Below are positions 45,528-54,228 of a stretch of 64,000 nucleotides of DNA, one piece after another (position 1 is the first letter of the stretch; each line of letters starts with the position of its first letter). The stretch is from positions 1 to 64,000 of the forward strand of contig JBJKQT010000077.1 in NCBI GenBank assembly GCA_046705065.1, in the 5' to 3' direction. The stretch is from CAWGGS01 sp046705065 (lineage in GTDB: Bacteria; Desulfobacterota; Desulfobulbia; Desulfobulbales; Desulfocapsaceae). The position numbers and the translations under genes were made by a program. The notes below the pieces were generated by a model, which was not told where the DNA came from, made no database searches, and saw only the letters and a program-made list of their open reading frames with translations.

Positions 45528-45555
45528 TCCACAGAGGGCCATAGCCCTCTGTGGA
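45528..45555 (+). terminator. bidirectional hairpin terminator
   Basis: TCCACAGAGGGC and GCCCTCTGTGGA form a perfect 12-bp stem with a 4-base loop, 20 bases after the VWA stop and 100 bases before the end of the convergent DUF748 gene. Confidence 0.65.
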
Positions 45556-45655
45556 GCGTATCTTTCTTGCGATCTTGATCACCTTCAAACCAGGAGATAC
45601 GGTCATCAAAATCACTGTATGCAAAAACGTCCCCGCCTCAGCCAATTGACTATGC

Positions 45656-48600
45656 CTACAGAGCCTCAAGGGAGAGTTTGGCTGAAGGGCGTTCCTCTCC
45701 GGAAAGGGAAACGGGATCCTTGAAGCTGATGCGCTCCTTTGGGAAACCGTCGTTTGCTTCCAAGGCTTCGGCAATGTTTTGCGCACGGTTCCGGGCAAGC
45801 TGTTGGAAAGTTTTGTCCGGAACTTTTTCATTCTCGACCAATCGCATATAGAGCTCTCTTGCCCAACGAGCCGCCTGTTCGGGACTTTTGGCTCCCGGGA
45901 TAAGTTTATACAGTTGAAATCCGTCCGACTTTTTTGAGTTGCTCTCTTTTTCCCCTCTGTGCCTTACTGCAACAAGCGGCGTTATGGTCCCCGATTCGAT
46001 TCCTTTTTCCAGTTCTTTCAGTGATGGCTTGCTGATTCGTTTCTTATACAGATCTTCCAGAATTTCCTGAGTCTTGGAGTCCGTAAAATCAGGGGGGGCC
46101 GGCTTTTCACCGGCCACAGGCTTGTTACCCAGCCCGGCTGCGATCAAGGTTCTTATATCCAAATGTTTGATCGTTCTGCCGTCGAACTCGGGACTGTACC
46201 GCCCCTGAATGACGATTTTGAGTTGTGGCCGTTTTTTCAATACCTCGGCCAGTTTCAAAAGCTTCTCTTTTGCCGGAGGTAGGATGGCAGCGCTGCCGCG
46301 GTCAAACTCAACGATGTCGAAGTTGTTAAAATCACTGCCAAACATGTTCCCCAGCACCGAAAACGGAGAAGTAACCACTTTCGTGATCAAGTTAGTAAAA
46401 AGCTTACCTATAAGCGGCCCGATACTAAATTGAGGATCGCTTAAATCTCCGGTTACCGGAAGGCCGATATCTATGCGGCCATCAGAATCCTCTAAAAGAG
46501 CAACCGCCAAATCCAGCGGAAGATCGGCGGCACCAGGCTCGTCGACATGCTTGCCCAGCACCAGATTTTGGATGACGATGTTGTTGTCTCCTTCCATCTT
46601 GTAATCTTGAATCCTGTATTTAAGATTTGCCGAAACCTTACCGGATTTTATCAGCCGACCGGCAAATTTGCCGCTATAGGGAGAGAGGCTCTTCATGTCC
46701 AAGTTGCGAAAAACCATATTGAGGCGTGAAGAACGACGAAAATTCTTCTGCTGAATGATGCCTCTTATTTTGGCAATGCCGTATCGATCGACATCCCCAT
46801 CCAGCCGGATCCTTGCACGGGCATTTGGTTTCGACGAGAGAGCCATGATTTCGCCCGTGATGTCATGAATATGGGTGATGAACTGCGGGCGCAGGCTCAG
46901 GTCGGCAAAATTCATATCCCCTCCATCCACTTCAATCCTGGAAATCTGATAAGGGAATCCCTGCTGATCATCATTTTTTTTCACATTGGACACAGGAGCC
47001 GGTGTTTTGCCATTCTGTCTATTTCTGAACACCTTGGCCAGGTTCAAGGTCCTGTCTTTTTCTATAATCAAGTCCCCAACCGGTTTTGTAATCTTGACAT
47101 CTTGCGCCTGAAGTCCGTTTGGCTGGAGGGTGAATTTTATCTCAGGAATCTGCAAGGCCTCCCAGCTTAGATACGTTTTTTGCGCGTCGGGATCAGTAAG
47201 CAGAAGCTTATCGAGATTAACACTCCCATCAAAGGCTGTTTTTTGTCCTGCTCCAGGCACCCCGTAGGTGAGTTTTCCTTTCGCGGAAACCGATGCCGAC
47301 TCCAATTTCAAGGTGACATACGGTTCGATATATGGCTGCAACGAAGTGAGTGATATACCGGAAAGATCGATCACAGCGTCAACTGACGGAAGGGAAGGAT
47401 TCAACGTTCCGTTCAGAGTTGCGGTTACTCCCAGCTCCTGTCTGAAACCAAGGGTGTACTGCATGGGTGATTTGCCGTCTACTCCGGTAAACTTTGCTTT
47501 GATGTCCTGCAAACTCATAACAGGCTGGTCGGAATGGGTTGTAAGGTCTGAAAATTGGGTTCCGAAACCGTCCACGGAAAATGATTTAACTAAAAATTTC
47601 CATGGCTTGACAGGTTTTGTTTCCGTCCTTGAGGATGTGGAGTCTCTTTCAGTTCCTTTGGTCCCAAAGATCTGTTGCCAATCGATTTTTCCATCGGGAG
47701 TTCGCCGGACATCAAGATGACCACCGCTCATGGCCAGCCGGGATGCCGTAAACAAGTGGTCCCCAAAATCGCAGGCACCTCCTTCAAGTGTCAGTTTCTC
47801 CGTTACGAATAAGGGTTCTGGGGATTTGGCCGTCTTCAGGCCTATTCCTTTCAATTCACTGGATATATCGTTTAAGCTTGCTTTCGTTCCCTTTGAGTCA
47901 ACCTCCATGTCCGCCTTAAAATTGAGCCTGGCAGCGGCGATTCTTACCTTGATCGGAACATTGCGGCTCTCATCGTTTAGTGCAAGTGAAACATTTTTGA
48001 TCTCGACGGTGTCTGCATTCATTTTAAAAAGAGGATCAACCGGTGATTGTGCAGCAGCAGGATTGGAGGGAGGCTTTTTTTCCGCCCCAAGGGCGGAGCC
48101 TTTGGACGAGCTTGCTGGAGACGGTCTTTTCCCCCCGGTGTGATCTTCCGGAAGCGAAGAACGGACTATTCGTTGAAAATTACTCCCCCCCGAGTTGTCC
48201 AAATGAACATCCACGAAACCTTTGTTAATCTGCAATTTTCCCAAATGAAGTTGATCTCGGACCAAATCGTAGAGTGGAACCTCGGCAGAGGCTTTTTCAA
48301 CTTTTAGAAATGCTTTCTCATCGTGAAGAAGCTTGAGCGACAGGTCGGCCAACGAGACCTTGAGCCCGTCGAGAGTCATCCGAATGGGCGACGTTCCGAA
48401 ATCAAAATGATATTCTGCATTGGCGGAAATTTTTCCCTGAGGAGGATCCAGATTGGTATGATCCCTGAAAAACTCCCAGATACTGGCCGCCCGGACAGCA
48501 TCAAAAGAGATCCTACCCGTTGATCGAAAAGGAAAAAGAAAAATCTCTCCTTTGAGCCGAACGGATTCTCCTTCATTAGTTGTGGCGGAAAAGTCGATGG

Positions 48601-49180
48601 TTCCGTTGTGTTTTTTGATGGTCGACAACCCCTTGACGTTCAGTCTGAGATTTTCGAGAACGATGTCAGCCGCCATGCTCTGTTGCCTGTCGACAAGGGC
48701 AAACCTGCCTCCATGGATACGTATTTCCTTCACGAGCAGTGCCAACGGTTTCAGATTCTTATTGGCTGACTCCTTCGACCTTGTGTTCGTAACGGCAAGC
48801 TTTTGGAAATTTGTCGTCCCATCCGGTTCGATTACAACGTTGATATCCGGTTTATCAAGCTCGAGTTTTTGCAGTACAACGCCCCAATGAAAAAGGCTGC
48901 TCATCTCAAAATCGACAAAAAGTCTGCCAAAAGCTATCAGTGGCGCTCCGTTGCTCTGACGGAGGCTGAATCCGTCAATGTCAAGGGTCAGAAGAAAAGG
49001 GTTGATACGAACCTTGCCCATATCAAGCCGGCACTGGAGGCTTTTCCTCGCATATATAGGGCCATAATATTTCACCAGCCATGGTGCCGCAACAAACCCG
49101 ACCAGAGCGTATAACGACGACACAACACCTAAGATCACGAGATTTCTGCGGTTAAAAATTTTTTGAAGTATACGTTTCAT
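45656..49180 (-). CDS. DUF748/AsmA-like large envelope protein
   Basis: A very large protein of 1174 residues. An N-terminal membrane anchor (about 13-32) is followed by a long chain of beta-rich repeats of the DUF748/AsmA type (GKVRINPFLLTLDIDGFSLR, LELDKPDINVVIEPDGTTNFQ), a linker rich in Lys, Pro and Ser around residues 350-400, and an OmpA-like segment near 970 (EFDRGSAAILPPAKEKLLKL). AsmA-like proteins of this size are thought to bridge the inner and outer membranes and move lipids. The ATG at 49180 is the native start; the frame is open 15 codons further. It is convergent with the VWA gene. Confidence 0.85.
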   Translation of the reverse strand: MKRILQKIFNRRNLVILGVVSSLYALVGFVAAPWLVKYYGPIYARKSLQCRLDMGKVRINPFLLTLDIDGFSLRQSNGAPLIAFGRLFVDFEMSSLFHWGVVLQKLELDKPDINVVIEPDGTTNFQKLAVTNTRSKESANKNLKPLALLVKEIRIHGGRFALVDRQQSMAADIVLENLRLNVKGLSTIKKHNGTIDFSATTNEGESVRLKGEIFLFPFRSTGRISFDAVRAASIWEFFRDHTNLDPPQGKISANAEYHFDFGTSPIRMTLDGLKVSLADLSLKLLHDEKAFLKVEKASAEVPLYDLVRDQLHLGKLQINKGFVDVHLDNSGGSNFQRIVRSSLPEDHTGGKRPSPASSSKGSALGAEKKPPSNPAAAQSPVDPLFKMNADTVEIKNVSLALNDESRNVPIKVRIAAARLNFKADMEVDSKGTKASLNDISSELKGIGLKTAKSPEPLFVTEKLTLEGGACDFGDHLFTASRLAMSGGHLDVRRTPDGKIDWQQIFGTKGTERDSTSSRTETKPVKPWKFLVKSFSVDGFGTQFSDLTTHSDQPVMSLQDIKAKFTGVDGKSPMQYTLGFRQELGVTATLNGTLNPSLPSVDAVIDLSGISLTSLQPYIEPYVTLKLESASVSAKGKLTYGVPGAGQKTAFDGSVNLDKLLLTDPDAQKTYLSWEALQIPEIKFTLQPNGLQAQDVKITKPVGDLIIEKDRTLNLAKVFRNRQNGKTPAPVSNVKKNDDQQGFPYQISRIEVDGGDMNFADLSLRPQFITHIHDITGEIMALSSKPNARARIRLDGDVDRYGIAKIRGIIQQKNFRRSSRLNMVFRNLDMKSLSPYSGKFAGRLIKSGKVSANLKYRIQDYKMEGDNNIVIQNLVLGKHVDEPGAADLPLDLAVALLEDSDGRIDIGLPVTGDLSDPQFSIGPLIGKLFTNLITKVVTSPFSVLGNMFGSDFNNFDIVEFDRGSAAILPPAKEKLLKLAEVLKKRPQLKIVIQGRYSPEFDGRTIKHLDIRTLIAAGLGNKPVAGEKPAPPDFTDSKTQEILEDLYKKRISKPSLKELEKGIESGTITPLVAVRHRGEKESNSKKSDGFQLYKLIPGAKSPEQAARWARELYMRLVENEKVPDKTFQQLARNRAQNIAEALEANDGFPKERISFKDPVSLSGEERPSAKLSLEAL

Positions 49181-49664
49181 ATGCCATCCGATAACGATTG
49201 AGCTGCAAGAAGGGAAATATGACAAGCATTAACGGCAGGAAAAACCTTACTATCTTATCTAGTTGCCGCAAGTTTTTTATTTTTTCATAACACGGGAAAG
49301 ACCTTCCAACACTACAAAACCACGAAGAAATTCACACCCTGGCTGTCACAAACCGATTCATACTCTTTTCAACGATCACAACAATCTTCGAGATTTTCCA
49401 ATGCAGCCTGATGACTGCAACGGGTTTATGCGATATCTTATATTCCACACCGCAAATGGTGTATGGGGCTAAAAAAAAATCTAAGATCAGGAGGATACGT
49501 ACAAAATGCCATCGACAGATATAAACCGAACTTGCTTTTTGTTTACGGTTATACTTGGATTTTTTGCAGGATTCAGCTAAAAGACGCGAACCTGCACCCT
49601 GCCCGCTATGCCGGAAAAAAATTACTAACTTAAAAGCGCGATTTTTATCTGGAGAACAGCCCCG
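49181..49664. other. intergenic region, nothing recognised
   Basis: 484 bases between the divergent DUF748 gene and the gene at 49665. AT-rich; probably holds both promoters. The open frame at 49332-49688 on the minus strand is not convincing. Confidence 0.4.
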
Positions 49665-51131
49665 TTGAAACAGAGAGAACGTTATCAAAACATGCCTTCA
49701 TTAATGACGGCTTTATCACTGGAAAAAGTCAGGAAGTTACGCATTGCCCGGCTTTGTATTATTTATCTTGCCATATTCATTTTCGTTTGGACAGGAGATT
49801 GTTTTTCAAAAACGGCAGAGTCGCAAGGCCAAGTCTGGGAAGTAGGAACAAGACGCTGGGATGTGGCCGACGAGCACCGTTTTGCAGACTGGATGGAAAA
49901 AACAGTCACAGAAGATTTCTTCATTAAGCATCGTATCCCCATAGATTGTGCCGATGTGCCCTATGCCCTTCGCTGGATTTATGCGAGAATTGCCCATCTC
50001 CCGGCCGCGGCCACAACAAGAGACGGTCGCTTGTTCGGTAACTGGTCGACAACATGGAAAAATCTTCCCTCCAATTCTGATTGGTCTCGAGATCGAAGAT
50101 TCCGGGCGGCCCTACTCCATATGCTCGAAGTAACGACCACCGAAACCATGCCCGCAGATACCTATCCCATCCGCATATCGGCTGATACGGTTCTAGCGGG
50201 TACGGTTTTTCTCGCCAACGGCCATGCAGGAATCGTGGGACATATCGTGCGCGACGGCAGCATGTTTTCACCGATTCAGACATGGGAGGCGACGCTGCCC
50301 AGAAAAATAAGAAAACTGCGGCAGAAGAGCTACTTTTTCACCTGGCCGGATGAAGACGCCGGAACCGGATTGGTTCAGTTCCGCTGGCCGGTTTACTCAG
50401 ACGGGCATTGGCATTATCTGCCGAAACGGGAACAGCCCCTCTACTCAGAGGAACAGTATAATCAAGGATTCTATCACAAGGGAGAACTCTTCGACGAAGC
50501 GGTGGCCAGAAGAATTGACCCCACCAAGTACGATCCGGTAAAAAAGGCCGGCCTGATCATCGGCTCGATTTATCGCTACCTGGAGGAGCGGATTCCAATC
50601 GTTCAGGCAGGATATCGCCGTTGCCGACATGCAAAATGCAACGAGGGCTCCTCTCTGTGGGAAATTTACAGTACTCCCGGCCGAGATGATATGATAGCAT
50701 TTGAAATCGAACACCTCGAAAAACTCATCGAAGACAACGGACTTGACGAAAAAGCCCTGCAAAAGACCATGGAAAAGATGACCCTCCCCATCAAGAAAGG
50801 TTGGACCGTCACCCTGAATTACGTGGTACAAAATTATCGCTGGATGTCCCATGACCCCGGGGATCCAATCGAGGCACGTTGGGGGCTGAACAAATGCGGG
50901 ATGATTCGCTCGCAAATGCAGAGCACACTTCAATCAATGCAATTCGTGGAGCACACCTATCGTGCCACGGACCCGGATTACGCCGACTACAGCAGCCGTC
51001 TGCGTTTTACGGAACTGAAGTCGCTGCAGAAGCAAGGAACGGATGCCGGCTGCACCGATCTTCCTCCACTGCCCCGGGAAGGCCCCTGGCCTCCGATTGC
51101 AGAACAAACACAAAGGACACCGGCACATTGA
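49665..51131 (+). CDS. exported protein of unknown function
   Basis: A 488-residue protein with one N-terminal membrane segment (about 28-43, then CFSKTAE), so it is exported or anchored. Residues 93-115 (IDCADVPYALRWIYARI) and 204-215 (NGHAGIVGHI) recall the Cys and His motifs of papain-like NlpC/P60 or transglutaminase-fold enzymes, but the fold is not proven. A central Cys pair (CRHAKC) and a C-terminal Cys/Pro-rich tail are also present. I do not recognise the family. The start may be the TTG at 49665 (GGAG ten bases ahead) or the ATG at 49692. Confidence 0.6.
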   Translation: MKQRERYQNMPSLMTALSLEKVRKLRIARLCIIYLAIFIFVWTGDCFSKTAESQGQVWEVGTRRWDVADEHRFADWMEKTVTEDFFIKHRIPIDCADVPYALRWIYARIAHLPAAATTRDGRLFGNWSTTWKNLPSNSDWSRDRRFRAALLHMLEVTTTETMPADTYPIRISADTVLAGTVFLANGHAGIVGHIVRDGSMFSPIQTWEATLPRKIRKLRQKSYFFTWPDEDAGTGLVQFRWPVYSDGHWHYLPKREQPLYSEEQYNQGFYHKGELFDEAVARRIDPTKYDPVKKAGLIIGSIYRYLEERIPIVQAGYRRCRHAKCNEGSSLWEIYSTPGRDDMIAFEIEHLEKLIEDNGLDEKALQKTMEKMTLPIKKGWTVTLNYVVQNYRWMSHDPGDPIEARWGLNKCGMIRSQMQSTLQSMQFVEHTYRATDPDYADYSSRLRFTELKSLQKQGTDAGCTDLPPLPREGPWPPIAEQTQRTPAH

Positions 51132-51262
51132 CATGTAACCTTTAGAGATTTTCGATGGGTACATATCGCATTGAAGAATCATGCAGAAAATGCCATATGA
51201 CCCGCAGAATCAATTCTGCCGTTTTCATACAAGATCATCAGCAAGCAAGAAAAGGAGACGGA

Positions 51263-51742
51263 ATGATCAAAGAGGATAAGAGTGTGTATGCAACGGGCAA
51301 TGCCCCTGTCAAGGATTGGTTTCTTCAATTTCTGGTAAACATGGCCAACAAAAATGAATTTGAGTTGGAAATAACACTCACCGTGGGAGGATTCCTTATA
51401 ACCGGAACACTGGCGGGCGTTCGACAGTATTTCGACGAACTCGGCGCCTATTTCGCCAGTCCGTTTGCATCAGGAGCAAATTCCGAAGCAATAATGACAA
51501 CGTTTAAAAAAATCGGAGATCAATGCTCATGTGTCTCTCCGTCGGAACAGACCGAAACGCCCTCATACATTCACCTTAAAAATGCCAGGTATCACGATGC
51601 ACAGGGAAGATCTGTTCCGGGAAGCCCAGGCCATTGGTGGCGAGGCCGGATTTCAGAGGTTCAAGGCTTCTCACCGGGAACTCTCATCAAGCCGATTTCA
51701 GCATCCCCACGGGAAGATATAAATCGACAAGACCATAGCTGA
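51263..51742 (+). CDS. GvpU-like accessory protein (tentative)
   Basis: A protein of 159 residues. The N-terminal two thirds (VKDWFLQFLVNMAN, then ELEITLTVGGFLITGTLAG and VRQYFDELGAYF) resemble the small gas-vesicle accessory family GvpU; the C-terminal third is not conserved with it. No gas vesicle structural gene (gvpA, gvpN) is in the window, so another role is likely. The ATG at 51263 follows AAGGAGACGG; the earlier in-frame ATG at 51155 has no ribosome site. It follows the exported gene on the same strand. Confidence 0.5.
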   Translation: MIKEDKSVYATGNAPVKDWFLQFLVNMANKNEFELEITLTVGGFLITGTLAGVRQYFDELGAYFASPFASGANSEAIMTTFKKIGDQCSCVSPSEQTETPSYIHLKNARYHDAQGRSVPGSPGHWWRGRISEVQGFSPGTLIKPISASPREDINRQDHS

Positions 51743-52000
51743 CGTTTTTCAAAAATCTCCAGAAAATTTTCCACTGCTTCGCAAACCGGGAGAGAGTCTT
51801 TGCCGGTTTTGTAGCAACCTCTTCCTGTCGTTGCCTGCCCATCCATAAAATATGTTGCCGATATTAGCAAAACATATTTTATATCATAGAAGAATGCTTC
51901 AACAAAATAGTATATGCAACGAATCAACATCAACCTGACCTCCCAGGGATCTGTATGATAGCAAAAACACCGGATAGTTGTCAGATAATGTGAGGAATGT

Positions 52001-52369
52001 ATGATAGAGGTCGTCATCGATTCTAAAAAACAGCTTTCGATCTATACCATCACCGGCAACATCTCAGATGAAGAATTGGCCGAAGAAGTCGAGCTTTTTT
52101 ATCGAAATAATCCGACACCACTTGTACTATGCGATTTCCGCGATTCGGATGTGAGTAACCTATCGAACGAATTCTTTCTAAAAATTTTATATATTTCAAA
52201 AAAATATGAACATAAACGCAAGGCAGGAAAAACCGCGTTTGTTGTGAGCAATGATATCTCATTCGGTCTTGGAAGGATGTATCAAAGTTATTCGGAAATT
52301 TACGAACTGCCGATCATTTCCAGGATCTTCAAGGATTTCGATCAGGCCAAAGAGTGGCTATGCCGTTGA
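52001..52369 (+). CDS. small protein of SpoIIAA/STAS-like fold (tentative)
   Basis: A 122-residue soluble protein with alternating strands and helices: VVIDSKKQLSIYTITGNI, then PLVLCDFRDSD, GKTAFVVSNDISFGLGRM and a C-terminal helix ending in AKEWL. The layout is that of a SpoIIAA/STAS-like domain as found in many small hypothetical proteins that sense or bind ligands. No neighbouring kinase or partner is seen. A TGAGGAATGT ribosome site precedes the ATG. Confidence 0.55.
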   Translation: MIEVVIDSKKQLSIYTITGNISDEELAEEVELFYRNNPTPLVLCDFRDSDVSNLSNEFFLKILYISKKYEHKRKAGKTAFVVSNDISFGLGRMYQSYSEIYELPIISRIFKDFDQAKEWLCR

Positions 52370-52557
52370 GAGAAATGCCTTTATTTATCAATTGTCGACC
52401 GTTTAGTTCCGCGGGAGTAGACGGAAACAGATATCATAACTATAGTATTTTTTGCTAATAACCATGCAGTATCTTTTTGTTTTCATGAAATATGCCGGAT
52501 AAGAGGGCCGTGTTATCAAGATAAAAAGCACCGGAAAAATCGAGGAGGAGCCACACT

Positions 52558-53820
52558 ATGGATTTTAGCAAACTCATGGAGCGTGTAAAACTGATTCTCA
52601 CAACCCCGAAAACCGAATGGATTACAATAGAGAACGAGCAAACATCAACAAAAGAACTCTACATCGGCTACATTCTGATTCTGGCAGCCATCGCTCCCAT
52701 AGCAGGTTTTCTCAGGATGAGTATATTCGGCATAAAGATACCGTTTATGGGAACCTACCGTCTGGGTTTCGGCGCAAGCCTTGGCAATATGGTGCTCAAC
52801 TATGTCTTTACCCTTGCCGCTGTGTACATCATGGCCCTCATCATCGACATGCTCGCCCCCTCGTTTGGCGGAAGCAAGAATCAGATACAGGCTTTGAAAA
52901 CCGTAGCCTATGCCTATACCGCCTCCTGGGTAGCCGGAATCGCACAACTTATTCCCTGGATAGGTATTCCTCTTCTGTTGATCGGCTCCCTTTACAGTAT
53001 CTACCTTTTGTACCTTGGGCTTCCCGTAATTATGAAATGCCCGGCGGAAAAGTCCTTGGGCTACACCGCCGTCTCCATCATCATTGCCATTATTATCAGC
53101 TTCGTCGTCTCCAGCATTGTCGGCAGTATCACCGGAGTTCGTATGCGGGGTGCCATGCTCGGATCACACTCGAGCATGCAGGACAGCGGCAGTTTCGACA
53201 AGAACAGCCTGGGCGGCAAGCTGGAAAACTGGAGCAAACAGTTGGAGAGTGCAAGCAATGAAATGGAAAAGGCACAGAAGTCCGGAGACGTAGAAGCTCA
53301 GCGAAAGGCTGCCGGCAAACTGATGGCCTCTGCCATGGGAAGCAATGGAACTGTCGAGACCCTTGCCCCCGATCGTATCAAGGCTTTTTTGCCGGAAAAA
53401 CTCGATGGTCGGACACGCTCCGACGTTTCCGCAGAGCGAAGCGGAGCCATGGGATTCCAGATTTCCACAGCACAGGCATCCTATAATGACCCAAACGGGA
53501 GCAATCTGGAAATGGAAATCACCGATATGGGGTTGGCTAGGGGAGTAATGGCGCTTGCCGGTTGGGCAGGCGTCGAAAAAGACAGCTCAACGGCAGACGG
53601 ATTCGAGAAAATCCATCGCCAAGGATCGCAAATGGTCCACGAACAGTGGAACAACAAAAGTTCGTCAGGAGAATACACGGTCATTGTGGCGAATCGTTTC
53701 AGCGTAAAGGCTTCCGGAAAGGCAGCCGATATCGGAACACTCAAAAACGCCGTACAGGGCATCAACCTTGCCGGTCTTGAAGCCCTCAAGGATGAGGGTG
53801 TAAAAAAATTCAGCAAGTAA
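52558..53820 (+). CDS. Yip1-family membrane protein with soluble tail
   Basis: A 420-residue protein. The N-terminal Yip1-like domain (about 1-190) has five hydrophobic segments with the usual opening LMERVKLILTTPKTEW. The C-terminal 200 residues are soluble, starting with a helical charged stretch and ending in an alpha/beta domain (TVIVANRFSVKASGKAADI). Yip1-family proteins in bacteria are uncharacterised membrane proteins. The AGGAGGAGCC ribosome site is strong. The small Cys protein gene follows after 10 bases. Confidence 0.75.
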   Translation: MDFSKLMERVKLILTTPKTEWITIENEQTSTKELYIGYILILAAIAPIAGFLRMSIFGIKIPFMGTYRLGFGASLGNMVLNYVFTLAAVYIMALIIDMLAPSFGGSKNQIQALKTVAYAYTASWVAGIAQLIPWIGIPLLLIGSLYSIYLLYLGLPVIMKCPAEKSLGYTAVSIIIAIIISFVVSSIVGSITGVRMRGAMLGSHSSMQDSGSFDKNSLGGKLENWSKQLESASNEMEKAQKSGDVEAQRKAAGKLMASAMGSNGTVETLAPDRIKAFLPEKLDGRTRSDVSAERSGAMGFQISTAQASYNDPNGSNLEMEITDMGLARGVMALAGWAGVEKDSSTADGFEKIHRQGSQMVHEQWNNKSSSGEYTVIVANRFSVKASGKAADIGTLKNAVQGINLAGLEALKDEGVKKFSK

Positions 53821-53830
53821 AATTTAAAAA

Positions 53831-54175
53831 ATGACAAAAAAAACGAGAAGAAAGAAGAAAGAATTGCACGCGGAAAAACGGGAACTGGCGATGATCGAGG
53901 GCATACTTGAAGGCAGCCCTGACGGAATAGGCGTCGTCGTTGTCCGTCTTGACTGCGGATGCCGCAAAATGGCGGCCGTCGCCGCTGACGGAGAGCCTGC
54001 CTCAAAGGTTATCATGTATCGTGATATGGCGGAGTCAATCTGCGAGAAATGCAAACAAGATCAAGGTGACTTCATGCGTGTCACCGAATCCTTTATCCAT
54101 TGGACGGAACCGCCCCCGGACACGGCTCAACAGGAAACGATCTACAGAAAAGTTCTGGGATCCCCTCCTCAATAA
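53831..54175 (+). CDS. small protein with two Cys pairs
   Basis: A 114-residue protein with a basic N-terminus (TKKTRRKKKELHAEKREL) and two cysteine pairs, LDCGCRK and SICEKCKQD, which could form a zinc site. I recognise no family. It lies 10 bases after the Yip1-like gene, so the two probably share a transcript, and it is convergent with the amidase gene that ends at 54204. Confidence 0.6.
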   Translation: MTKKTRRKKKELHAEKRELAMIEGILEGSPDGIGVVVVRLDCGCRKMAAVAADGEPASKVIMYRDMAESICEKCKQDQGDFMRVTESFIHWTEPPPDTAQQETIYRKVLGSPPQ

Positions 54176-54193
54176 TCGACATATAACCGCTTC

Positions 54194-54228
54194 CCGGATG
54201 CGTTCAAGTCTTATCTCGACGCATCCGG
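54194..54228 (+). terminator. hairpin between convergent genes
   Basis: CCGGATGCG and CGCATCCGG form a 9-bp stem with a 17-base loop, followed by CATCTTTT. It overlaps the stop codon of the amidase gene and probably terminates the Yip1-like transcript. Confidence 0.55.

Noticed and set aside
51661..52017. Minus-strand 118-residue ORF
   Set aside because: It overlaps the 3' end of a well-supported gene and the start of another, and its sequence resembles no protein family.
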